Source: Myxococcus stipitatus DSM 14675 (GTDB lineage Bacteria; Myxococcota; Myxococcia; Myxococcales; Myxococcaceae). Taken from it: a stretch of 64,000 bases of DNA. Shown here piece by piece: positions 26,956 to 35,200 of the stretch. The notes under the pieces are model-generated. The model did not search any database. It saw nothing but the letters and a program-made list of their open reading frames with translations, and had not been told where the DNA came from. A program made the position numbers and the translations under genes. Position 1 is the stretch's first letter, and each line of letters begins with the position of its first letter. Location: NCBI RefSeq assembly GCF_000331735.1, contig NC_020126.1, positions 6,885,501 to 6,949,500 of the forward strand, in the 5' to 3' direction.

Positions 26956-28042
26956 TTGGAACAACGAGTCCCTGACTCAGTCTCTTCAAGACCCGCTTCT
27001 TCTGACGGCGTTTGTAGGCCTCATGGGAGTTCTCCCCGAGCTCGTTCTGCTTGGCAGTCTCCTCATCGACAATCTGAAACTCCACCAGCGAGATAACTAC
27101 ACGCCCTTTGCGTGTCCGAGCGTCTTCTTCTGGCGGAGGCAGGTACGCATCCATCCTCACCGGAATATCCACGACAAAGTTGAGAGCCCGATAGGAACTA
27201 CCAGAAAACGTATTCCCGCCTCTATCTTCTCTATCCTCATAGTTGCGGTCGAGATGGAGCTTCGGGATGAACTGTTCAAAATGGGGGTTCTCCTCAAGCA
27301 CTCCCTTGAAGGGCACCAGTGTGTTCTCCGTCTGACCGGGAACCACCAAGTGAAAGGGAAACAGCCGCTGCGTGAGATAATACAGTACGGGCAGCAGATC
27401 TTCTCTTGAACGAGTCACGATTCGAAACCGTGTCCTGTCATAGACCTGAGCTGCAACAGTCTCTTTCTTCGCGAGAAGCTTCGTGACAAGCGAATCCTGC
27501 GTCTTGATGGAATGGGCGAACTCCACCACAGGAAGTCCCTTCTCCTGCATTTCTCGAGCAACCCCCAACACTTTTTCCATCACCAACTCCGCCAGCTCCG
27601 CCTCTGAAATGGCAAGCCGGAAGAGAAGGTCTCGGCCCTCGATATGCTGGATGACGTGCATCACCTTCAGCACGACGCATGCTATGCGTCGGTGCCGAGC
27701 ATTCCCCTTGGCTCCTGATGCCAGAAGGAACAGGTCGTGAATTTCGCCAGGCTTCGCGACCGCATCAGCAACGCGATAGTTGAACGTTTTGCGTAGATAG
27801 GCGACCGCCTCTGCCAGTACGAGCCGGGCCCATGCCTCATCAAAGGGTCGGGAAACATCGAGCTGACAGAGCCGCAGGAATCGGTCGACTTCCTCCCTGA
27901 CCTGGAAGTGCATTCGTCGCCACTCAATAACTGAGCCTCCGCGCAGAATGAGTCGAATGCGCTCAAGCTCACGAAGCCCCATTTCCGCAACCGTACGGAC
28001 AGGGGTGTCGGGAAGTACTGGGGTTAGAGAGGGGGCCTTCAC
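26942..28042 (-). CDS. Uncharacterised protein with RelA/SpoT-synthetase-like motifs
   Basis: 366 residues from GTG 28042 (GGAAG upstream). I believe it belongs to the uncharacterised myxobacterial TIGR04552/TIGR04562-type proteins. The C-terminal half follows the layout of a RelA/SpoT nucleotidyltransferase domain: IKTQDSLVTKL (179-189), YDRTRFRIV (201-209; compare DxxGxRI), SYRALNF (283-289; compare GYRxIH), VEFQI (320-324; compare VEIQI) and SHEAYK (339-344; compare HxxYK). The N-terminal half is mostly helical with a His/Arg-rich HRRIACVVLKVMHVIQHIEG segment. It could synthesise or sense a ppGpp-like nucleotide, but this is inferred only from motif order. Composition is lower in GC than most of the window. 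Confidence 0.7.
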   Translation of the reverse strand: MKAPSLTPVLPDTPVRTVAEMGLRELERIRLILRGGSVIEWRRMHFQVREEVDRFLRLCQLDVSRPFDEAWARLVLAEAVAYLRKTFNYRVADAVAKPGEIHDLFLLASGAKGNARHRRIACVVLKVMHVIQHIEGRDLLFRLAISEAELAELVMEKVLGVAREMQEKGLPVVEFAHSIKTQDSLVTKLLAKKETVAAQVYDRTRFRIVTRSREDLLPVLYYLTQRLFPFHLVVPGQTENTLVPFKGVLEENPHFEQFIPKLHLDRNYEDREDRGGNTFSGSSYRALNFVVDIPVRMDAYLPPPEEDARTRKGRVVISLVEFQIVDEETAKQNELGENSHEAYKRRQKKRVLKRLSQGLVVPKRQG

Positions 28043-28099
28043 ACCTAAGCTTCCTATCCGAGCATGGCAGTTAGGGAAAGAGCTCTATAGAAACAGAAA

Positions 28100-28131
28100 G
28101 AGCCCTCGCTCTAGATGGAGCAAGGGCCCTC
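28100..28131 (-). terminator. Intrinsic terminator after the YwqK-type gene
   Basis: Arms 28100-28111 and 28118-28131 form a stem with a small bulge (GAG-CCCT-CGCTC with GAGCA-AGGG-CCCTC). On the minus strand the stem is followed by a T-rich tail (CTTTCTGTTTC). It lies 25 bases beyond the stop of the gene at 28157-28645. Confidence 0.6.
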
Positions 28132-28156
28132 TGACTTCAGTGCCTGCGTCGGGAAA

Positions 28157-28645
28157 CTACTTGGCGACCATCGGCTTGTCCGCTGAGTAGCGAACCTCTG
28201 AGACCTTCTGGCCACCTTCAGAGTACGACACCTCGACGCCTTCCCGCTTCCCCTTCACCCAGGTCTGCTCCTGCTTCTTCGCACCACTGGGGTAATACTG
28301 CACCCGCCTACCATGATAGTCGTTGCTCTCGAACTCAGTCTCCCCTGTTTTCACGCCATTGGCATCGTAGAAAACCCAACGCCCCGTTCGGAAACCATCT
28401 TTGTACTGTCCCTCTGCTTGTTTCTGGCCATTCGCCCAGAAATCTACATAGGGCCCGTGGTGACGCCCCTTGTCGGCACCTGATTCCTTCACACAGAAGG
28501 CGCCAGAGTCATTGCCCATACGCCTCCCCTGCTGGATGGTTCCAGCCGGGCAGTTGAGGCGCACTTCGCCTTCAGCGGAGCTTCCCTGTGCCAGTGCATG
28601 CGAAGCAATGACTGCCAGACCAAATGCAGCAAGACGGAATGACAT
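28157..28645 (-). CDS. Secreted YwqK/MORN-like repeat protein
   Basis: 162 residues with a signal peptide (FGLAVIASHALAQ, cleavage likely after AQ near 20). A Cys-containing N-terminal part precedes about four tandem beta-hairpin repeats of the MORN/YwqK kind: GPYVDFWANGQKQAEGQY, GRWVFYDANGVKTGETEF, GRRVQYYPSGAKKQEQTW and GVEVSYSEGGQKVSEVRY. Such proteins are often annotated as antitoxins of the YwqK family, but with an export signal and no toxin gene next door that role is unlikely here; an envelope function is more plausible. ATG 28645 follows AGGAG. A hairpin lies just upstream in its leader and a terminator after its stop, so it seems monocistronic. Confidence 0.8.
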   Translation of the reverse strand: MSFRLAAFGLAVIASHALAQGSSAEGEVRLNCPAGTIQQGRRMGNDSGAFCVKESGADKGRHHGPYVDFWANGQKQAEGQYKDGFRTGRWVFYDANGVKTGETEFESNDYHGRRVQYYPSGAKKQEQTWVKGKREGVEVSYSEGGQKVSEVRYSADKPMVAK

Positions 28646-28661
28646 TTGATTTCTCCTTATT

Positions 28662-28693
28662 GGGAGGCGACTGGTGATGGAGCACCGCCTCCC
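28662..28693 (-). promoter_or_regulatory. Leader hairpin upstream of the YwqK-type gene
   Basis: GGGAGGCG (28662-28669) pairs with CGCCTCCC (28686-28693), and an inner GGTG/CACC extends the stem. It ends about 9 bases before the AGGAG ribosome site of the 28157-28645 gene, so it would lie in its 5' leader. It may stabilise the message or regulate translation. Confidence 0.4.
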
Positions 28694-28778
28694 TTTCGAA
28701 CGAAAAATCCTACGATCTATTCACTCATGTCCTGTTCGAAGAGATGCATGAGCAACATTTAGCATCACAGAAACGCGC

Positions 28779-28808
28779 GAAGCCCCATCCCAACAAGGAT
28801 GAGGCTTC
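28779..28808 (-). terminator. Terminator-like hairpin after the Cys-rich lipoprotein gene
   Basis: GAAGCCCCATCC (28779-28790) and GGATGAGGCTTC (28797-28808) pair over 12 positions with a 6-base loop. The one mismatch becomes a G-U pair in the minus-strand RNA, which supports function in that direction. It lies 50 bases beyond the stop at 28858. Confidence 0.6.
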
Positions 28809-28857
28809 ACTCTCTGCGCGAAACCTCACCAAGAGAACCTGGCGAGGCTCGCCCTGA

Positions 28858-29763
28858 CTAGTTCCGAGTCAGGCGACCACAGATCTCATTGCCGTTCGTG
28901 AAGTAGAGACCGATCGACAGCGTCGTCGAAGTCGGCGTGGTGCAGAAGTTCACCGTAAACTCGGCGTTCTTGCCACCATTCGACGTCGAGTACCCGGTGA
29001 TCAATTTCACGCCACTCTCTTCCTCTCCACGGACCTTCACATAGAAGAGCCCTTGCAGGTCTCCCTTCTGGGAAGGGAACGTGAGGCTGCTGCTAGCGGG
29101 TTGATATGCACGGACGCGAGCCTTTGCAGTGCGGCCCGTGGTGCACCAGGAGTTATCAGTGTCAAAGAAGGTTGGAGTGACTTCGTAAATGATCGGCCCC
29201 GTGGACGAAACAGTCCAGATCGGCTGCTTGCCACCCTGGGCAGGGTCGAAGTTGGCGCAGGTGGGCGCCGGAACTTCCGTGCAGGCACCACTGCTGCAGA
29301 ACTGGCCGTACTGGCAGGTGCTCTGGGCCGTGCCGCTGCAGGTATCGCCAGGGTTGCCGCCATCCTCTTCGCACTGACCAGACGCCGTGTCGCACTTGCG
29401 GCCAGAGCCACAGTCGGCGTTCGCGGTGCACTTCGTCACGCAAACGTTGTCCAGGTCCGAGCACACCATGTCGGCGGTCTCGGAGCCGGTGTTGCAGAGG
29501 GCGTCCGTGGAGCACTGGCAGATCTTCGTGCCGGTGGCCGAGCCGTCGATCGACGCACAGGTCTTCGCCGTGTCAGGACAGTCGGAACCCGTCGAGCACG
29601 TCGTCACACAGACGTTCGCATCCGGGTGGCAAATCTCCGTGCCAGCGCACTCGTCGTTGCTGGTGCAGCCCTTCGCGCCGCCGTCGTCGTCACCGCAACC
29701 AGCCATCAAACCGCTCATCGCGCCCAGCGCCGTGAGCATCAGCATCATCTTGCGAAGCTGCAT
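28858..29763 (-). CDS. Cysteine-rich lipoprotein
   Basis: 301 residues from ATG 29763, with GGAGGG nine bases upstream; a longer frame to 29838 has no comparable site. The signal peptide ends in a lipobox LMAGC. About 130 residues then contain many regularly spaced cysteines in CxxDxEC/CxxNADC-type repeats (EICHPDANVC, CVTKCTANADCGSGRKC), a pattern common in myxobacterial secreted proteins and probably disulfide-bonded. The C-terminal ~150 residues form a separate beta-rich domain of unknown type (PIWTVSSTGPIIYEV). It is presumably anchored in the outer membrane. No enzymatic motif is seen. Confidence 0.8.
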   Translation of the reverse strand: MQLRKMMLMLTALGAMSGLMAGCGDDDGGAKGCTSNDECAGTEICHPDANVCVTTCSTGSDCPDTAKTCASIDGSATGTKICQCSTDALCNTGSETADMVCSDLDNVCVTKCTANADCGSGRKCDTASGQCEEDGGNPGDTCSGTAQSTCQYGQFCSSGACTEVPAPTCANFDPAQGGKQPIWTVSSTGPIIYEVTPTFFDTDNSWCTTGRTAKARVRAYQPASSSLTFPSQKGDLQGLFYVKVRGEEESGVKLITGYSTSNGGKNAEFTVNFCTTPTSTTLSIGLYFTNGNEICGRLTRN

Positions 29764-30009
29764 CTTGGAAATCCCTCCGTGAGTCTGCTTGGAATCGTCT
29801 ACCCGGGGCCTCCGGCCTCTGAGTTCAGGCCCCGACATCCATGCAAGCGGGTCGGCTTTAGTCCTCCCCGTCCTGATGTGTCAACGAGTGTCGACACCCT
29901 CACTGACGCCTCGCCCTCGTGGAAATTCAGCAGTCACGAAAGCGAACACTCACATCGGACCTCGGCAGGACAAACGTGTCGCGGAAGACCCAGCGACACC
30001 CTTGTCTGC

Positions 30010-32091
30010 TCAAAACGTGAACGGGAAGTCGATGGGCTCGCCCTGCTTCTTGTGCTTCGGGAAGGCCCACCCCTTGATGAGGCCCGAGATGCAGCTCGCC
30101 ATGTACGTGCTCTTGAACTCATCCGTCTTGCACGTGACGTTCGACGTCTTGCCGCTCGTCTGGATGGACCACCGCATCACCAGCTTGCCGCTCAACATCG
30201 GGTCCTTCTTCTTCTGCTCGTTCACGCACTTCACGATGGCGGGCTTGTTGTTCAGCACCACCTCCATGATGTCCGAACGCTGAAGCGTGTCGGGAACCCC
30301 ACCACCTCCAGGCTCCGGAGGAATGTAGGCCGTGGGACGAGCCTCCGAGGGCTTGGCCTCGACCTTCGGCTTCTTCGTGCCGAAGAGCTCGTCGAAGTCG
30401 TCACTGTCTCCGTCGCTCGAGGATGACTTCTCCGGCCGCGAGGGCCGCGCCTCAGGCTCCTCACGCCGCGCCGTCGACGACGAGGCCCCGGTGGTCCGCC
30501 GAGGCGTCACCGGCCGCTCCACCTTCGCCACAGCGCTATCCACGGGCTTCGCGGTCTCCGCGGGCGGCTGCGCGGCCACGGGCGGAGTCGCCACAGGGGC
30601 CGCCGCCACCGGAGGCGGCGTCGCCGCGGCCACCGGCGTCCCCGTTGCCATGGGCGGAGTCGCCGCGGGAACCGTTCCAGCCGCAGGAGGAGGCTGAGTT
30701 CCCGCAGCACCCGCCGTAGGAGGCGGCTGGGCGGCCGCCACGGGCTGAGCAGCCACCGGGGGCGGCGTGGCCACCGGCGGAGGCGCCGCGGCGGCGGGAG
30801 GCGCCACCGCGACTGGCTGCGGGGCCACCTGATTCTGGCTCGGCGTCTCCGCGCCATTCTTGCCAAGCGTCAGCGCGAAGCCTCCGGCCCCAAGCCCCAA
30901 CACGCCCACGACAATCCCCACCACCAGGCCCATCCGGCCCTTGCCGCCCGCGGGCGCCGGCTGCGCATACGTGGGCGCATATCCCGGCGGGGCCGCATAC
31001 GGTGCGGGCACGGGCTGAGCGTAGGGCTGCTGTCCGTACGGTGCGGGCTGTCCATACGGCGCCATGGGCTGCTGCGGAAAGGCCTGCGGGCCCTGAGGCG
31101 CCGCCATCTGCGCGGCCATCGCCGCACTCGCCCCCATCAACGCGGGCGAGGACACGGGCTCGGGAGGCGGCATCGGCACATCGAGCAGACGCGACTGCGA
31201 CACCGGCTCGCGGCCCAGCGCGGGGGCAGGCGTCGGCGGAGGCTTCGCGAGCGCGTCGTTCTCCTCCTTCACCAGCGAGGCCAGCACGCTGGCGGCGGAG
31301 GGCTTCCACCCCGTGGGCGCCTCGGAGGACGCCGCGAGCACCGAGTCACCCTTCGACGACTTGCCCGCGCTGAACGCCGACTGCACGGGACCCGACTGCA
31401 CCGTGGGCTGGGAGCCCGACACGGGCTCGGGCGCGACGATGGTCGGCTTCGAGGGACGCGGCGCCAACACCGACGCCAGCTCCGCGGTCTCCGACAGCGG
31501 AATCCAGTCGCTGAAGCCCGAACGCCAGCAGAGGCTGTCCGGCCCCACTTCGCCTCGGTCCCACGCGTCCTTCACCTTCTCGACGGAGAGCGGTCCCACC
31601 TGCTTCTCGTCGATGGCCACGTACCAATCGTGCGACGCGGCGGGCTTGGCATCGTCTTCCTTGTCGGGCTCGGCTTCGGCCTCGGCGAGCTTGCGGACGC
31701 TCTCCGCCGTCGCTTCCCGCGCCGCGGCCTCTCCCAGCGCCTCGCCAGACGGAATCTTGTGCGTGCCCGAGCTCAGCACCTGGTCGAAGACCGCGCCAAT
31801 CTCATCCTCTTCCACGTCCGTGAAGAGGCCGCCCTCGGGCGGAGTCCCCAACGTCGCGGGCACCGCGGAGGATGCCGACGCGTCGGACTCCTTCTTCGGC
31901 GTGCTGGCGTCGATGGACGCGGGTGAAGAAGTCGCGGGCTCCGACGAGGAATCCTTCCCCGTCCCGGCGCCCGCCGGGCGCACGGTGATGGTATGGCCGC
32001 ACTTCTTGCAACGAACCTTGACCCCCTTCGGGCCAACTTTGTCGTCGCTGATCATGTACTGCGCGCGGCAGCTGTCACAGACGAAACGCAT
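30010..32091 (-). CDS. gltJ: Adventurous gliding motility protein GltJ (AgmX)
   Basis: 693 residues from ATG 32091. The N-terminus is a zinc ribbon (C5, C8, C28, C31), followed by a GYF-like domain (about 156-200, WYVAIDEKQVGPL), long Pro/Ala/Gln-rich linkers, one membrane span (about 384-407, GLVVGIVVGVLGLGAGG), and a periplasmic C-terminal TonB-like domain (about 595-693, VLNNKPAIVKCVNEQ). This layout is that of GltJ/AgmX, the inner-membrane protein whose cytoplasmic part contacts MglA and the Agl motor and whose periplasmic part reaches the outer membrane complex. It is last in the glt gene order here, 136 bases beyond gltI, and that gap holds two hairpins. The longer frame to 32151 adds 20 residues and is less likely. 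Confidence 0.93.
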   Translation of the reverse strand: MRFVCDSCRAQYMISDDKVGPKGVKVRCKKCGHTITVRPAGAGTGKDSSSEPATSSPASIDASTPKKESDASASSAVPATLGTPPEGGLFTDVEEDEIGAVFDQVLSSGTHKIPSGEALGEAAAREATAESVRKLAEAEAEPDKEDDAKPAASHDWYVAIDEKQVGPLSVEKVKDAWDRGEVGPDSLCWRSGFSDWIPLSETAELASVLAPRPSKPTIVAPEPVSGSQPTVQSGPVQSAFSAGKSSKGDSVLAASSEAPTGWKPSAASVLASLVKEENDALAKPPPTPAPALGREPVSQSRLLDVPMPPPEPVSSPALMGASAAMAAQMAAPQGPQAFPQQPMAPYGQPAPYGQQPYAQPVPAPYAAPPGYAPTYAQPAPAGGKGRMGLVVGIVVGVLGLGAGGFALTLGKNGAETPSQNQVAPQPVAVAPPAAAAPPPVATPPPVAAQPVAAAQPPPTAGAAGTQPPPAAGTVPAATPPMATGTPVAAATPPPVAAAPVATPPVAAQPPAETAKPVDSAVAKVERPVTPRRTTGASSSTARREEPEARPSRPEKSSSSDGDSDDFDELFGTKKPKVEAKPSEARPTAYIPPEPGGGGVPDTLQRSDIMEVVLNNKPAIVKCVNEQKKKDPMLSGKLVMRWSIQTSGKTSNVTCKTDEFKSTYMASCISGLIKGWAFPKHKKQGEPIDFPFTF

Positions 32092-32155
32092 CTTTTCCGC
32101 AAGCCTCGGAAATGACGGGAGAAATCCCGTCAGAATCGTAGAAGTGGCCACCCGA

Positions 32156-32220
32156 GGCGGTCAAGGATCAGTCCCCTGACCGCCCGAATGCTCATCAACG
32201 CGTGAACCCTTTCAGGGTTC
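32156..32220. other. Two inverted repeats in the gltI-gltJ gap
   Basis: GGCGGTCA (32156-32163) pairs with TGACCGCC (32177-32184), and GAACCCT (32204-32210) pairs with AGGGTTC (32214-32220). Neither has a T-tail on the minus strand. They sit just after gltI and before gltJ and could lower or process the message between the two genes. Confidence 0.45.
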
Positions 32221-32227
32221 TACCGCG

Positions 32228-35200
32228 CTATCGGCGCACCTGCACCTCCACGTGTGTGCCGACGGCCACACGCAGACGGTGATGCTCTTCGGACGTCGCG
32301 AACACGAGCAACTCCTTGAGTTTGGTGCGAGGCGGCACACGGAACGAAGCCCCCGTCTCCCCCTGCACCAGACGCCGCACCGGCTCCATCTCCCCCGCCA
32401 CGAAGAGGCCCGCGCGGGCCGCCGTCAGTTCCGCGCCCTCCAGGAACTGGCGCACGGACTGCGGCGTCGCGGTGGGCAGCCACGCCCGGGCCGCCTTGCT
32501 GAGTGCCGCGCGGTCCATGTCGGTGAGGACCTTCTCCAGCGCGCGCCGCTCGGGCTCGACGCCGTGGAGGGACTCGGCGATGCGCACATTGCCCACCACG
32601 AGGTTCAGCGCCGCCTGGAGGATGGCCTCCAGTCGCTCCGCGGGCACGAACTGCGTGAAGGCCAGCTCCGGCCGAGCCAGCGCCAGCGCCCGTCCCAGCA
32701 GGTAGTACACTTCCTTCTGCCCCTGCTCCGCGAAGTACTTCCCACCCACACGAACCGAGGCGGGGTGCGTCTGAAGCAGCTCGACGTTGACCTGCGGCTC
32801 CGGGGCGGGCTCGTTGGAGCGCTTCGCCATGCGCTCGCGCGTGGCGACGAGGAAGGGTGAGTACAGCTCCACCGCCTCCATGCCCAGCAGGCGCGCCACG
32901 TACCGGTAGTGGTGCACGTGGTACTCCTGCGCGCTGGCCACGTCGATGCGGTGCTTGCGAGGCACGAGCTGGTACTGCGTGAAGGGCGCGGCATACAGGT
33001 GCCCCGCCTTCGCGAAGAGCAGCCCCAGCAGCTCCGCCAAGGGGCCACGCGCCTTCGGGTGGAACAGGTGCGAGAGCCAGAGCTGGTCGTCGACCGGACG
33101 CTGCGCCACTTCTTTCTTCTTCGCGTGGGGCCCCAGCTTGACGAGGATCTCCTTCTCGTCCTCGCCCTCTTCCCCCAAGAGGCCCGACGTCGCCTGGGCC
33201 GCGAGCCACGCCAGGTCGTAGTCCTTGCGCATCGCCGCCAGTCGGACGAGCTGTCCGCACACCTTGCGCGGGGACTCGGTGTGAGGCAGCGCGCGACGGA
33301 GCGCGGCGATGGCCTCCTCCTCCTTGCCCGGCATGTTGCCAGCGAGCTCGGCGAAGGCCTCCTGCACACCGGCATCATCGGGCAGGCCCTTGGCGGCCAC
33401 GCCGTAGGCCGCCACCGCGCCCTCCGGGTGCTTGAGCACCTGGTGATAGAGGTCACCCAGCGCGCGCCACAGCGCCATGCGGGCCACGTGGGTCTCCGGC
33501 GTCTTGGGCAGCCGGCCCAGCATCTTCGTGTAGTTCTCCTCCAGTGACTTCCACTGGCGAGCCCCACCCAGCATCGCCTCCAGGGAGCTGAACGCCTCGA
33601 CGAAGCGCGGGTCCAGGTCCAGCGCGGCATTGAACGCCTGGGCGGCGCCGTCCACGTCCTTCAGGTCATCGCGGCGCAGCTCGCCCAAGGCGAACCAGAC
33701 GCGCTTGGCCTTGTGAGGCTCGGACGACAGCGTCGGCAGCGCCAGCATGCGCGCGAGCACGTCCGCGGCCTTCTGGCCCTGCCGCGTCTCGCGCAGGAGC
33801 ACGTAGAGCTGGTCCATCACCTCGAGCGCATCCGGCAGGACCTTCAGCGCCCCCGTGAAGGCATCGATGGCCATGTACGGGTCGTGCAGCTGGTCTCGGG
33901 AGATGCGCCCCAGGTCCAGATACACCTTCGCCTTGGCCTCGCCTTCGAGCACGCCCACGAGTTGCTGGCGCAGGTCCGCGGACTTCTCGTACTGGCCCGC
34001 CTTGTCCATCAGGATGACGAGCGCCCGCAGCGTGGGCTCGTGGCCCGGGTCGATGGCCAGCGCCTTCTCGAAGTGATTCTGCGCGCGGTCCGTCTGGTTG
34101 AGCGCGGCGTGGATGTCACCGAGCTGCCAGTAGACCTCCACCACCTCCAGGTCCGTGAGCTCCTCGCGGTGGTGGATGAGGATGGTCTGGAAGACCTTGA
34201 GCGCGCCCTCGTAGCGGCGCGTCTGCACCAGCAGGTTGCCGTAGCCCTCCAGCGCGGGCAGGTACGTCGCGTCGCGCTCGTAGGCCGTCTCGTAGCAGCT
34301 GAGCGCCTTGTCGCGCTTCCCCAGCTTCTCCGCCACGTAGCCCAGGCGGTAGAGCTGACGGCACAAGTCCGCGGCGACGGCGGCGTCCTTCTCCACCATC
34401 GCCTTCTCCGCCAGCTTGCGCGTGACGATGTCCAGCATCCGCTCGGCGTCGGCCCACTCCTCGTGGGCGATGTAGACATCCGCCAGCGCCCTCGCGGCCT
34501 CCAGGCTGTCCGGGATGTGCTTGAGCGCCTCCTCCCAGTAGCCCGTCGCCGTCTCGCGGTCCTCGCGGGTCTCCGCGTGGTAGCGCGCGACATCCAGCAG
34601 GGCGCGTCCCTTGGCGGCGGGGTCTTCCGTCTGCTCCGCCTCCTGGCGCAGCGTCTGCTCGTAGCCGCTCCAGTCCTTCTCCTGCTCCTGGATGCCCTTC
34701 AGGGCGCGGATGCTGGGCAGGTGGCCCACATCGATGGCGATGGCCTGCTGATAGGCGTTCCGGGCGCTGCCCGTGTCCATCAGCATGTCCTCGTTGATCT
34801 TCCCGAGCCGGAAGTAGAGCTCCACCGCGTCCTTCGACTGGCCGGCGAGCTCCGCCTCCTTCTGCAACATCTCCAGCGCGAAGGGCCAGTTGCCGCTGCG
34901 CTCGTAGAGTTTGCCGAGCGCGTGCAGCGCGGGACGGCTCTCCGCGTCCACCGCGAGCGCCGCGTGGTAGCTGTTGACGGCGCGGTCCACCGCCTTGAGC
35001 TGCTGGTACTGGACGTTGCCGATGTCCACGTACAGCTCCGCCTGCTCCTGCGGGCTGACGGCCAGCGCGAGCTGACGCTCATAGGCGATGAGGAGGTCCT
35101 CCCACCGCGACTGAGCCCGGCGCAGGCGGATGAGCGCCTTGATGGCTTGGACGTTCTGCGGGTCGATGGAGAGCACGCCCTCCACGCACACGTCCGCGTT

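Noticed and set aside
28157-28645. Toxin-antitoxin antitoxin of YwqK type
   Set aside because: The protein has a clear signal peptide, and no toxin gene is adjacent; the family name alone does not support the role.
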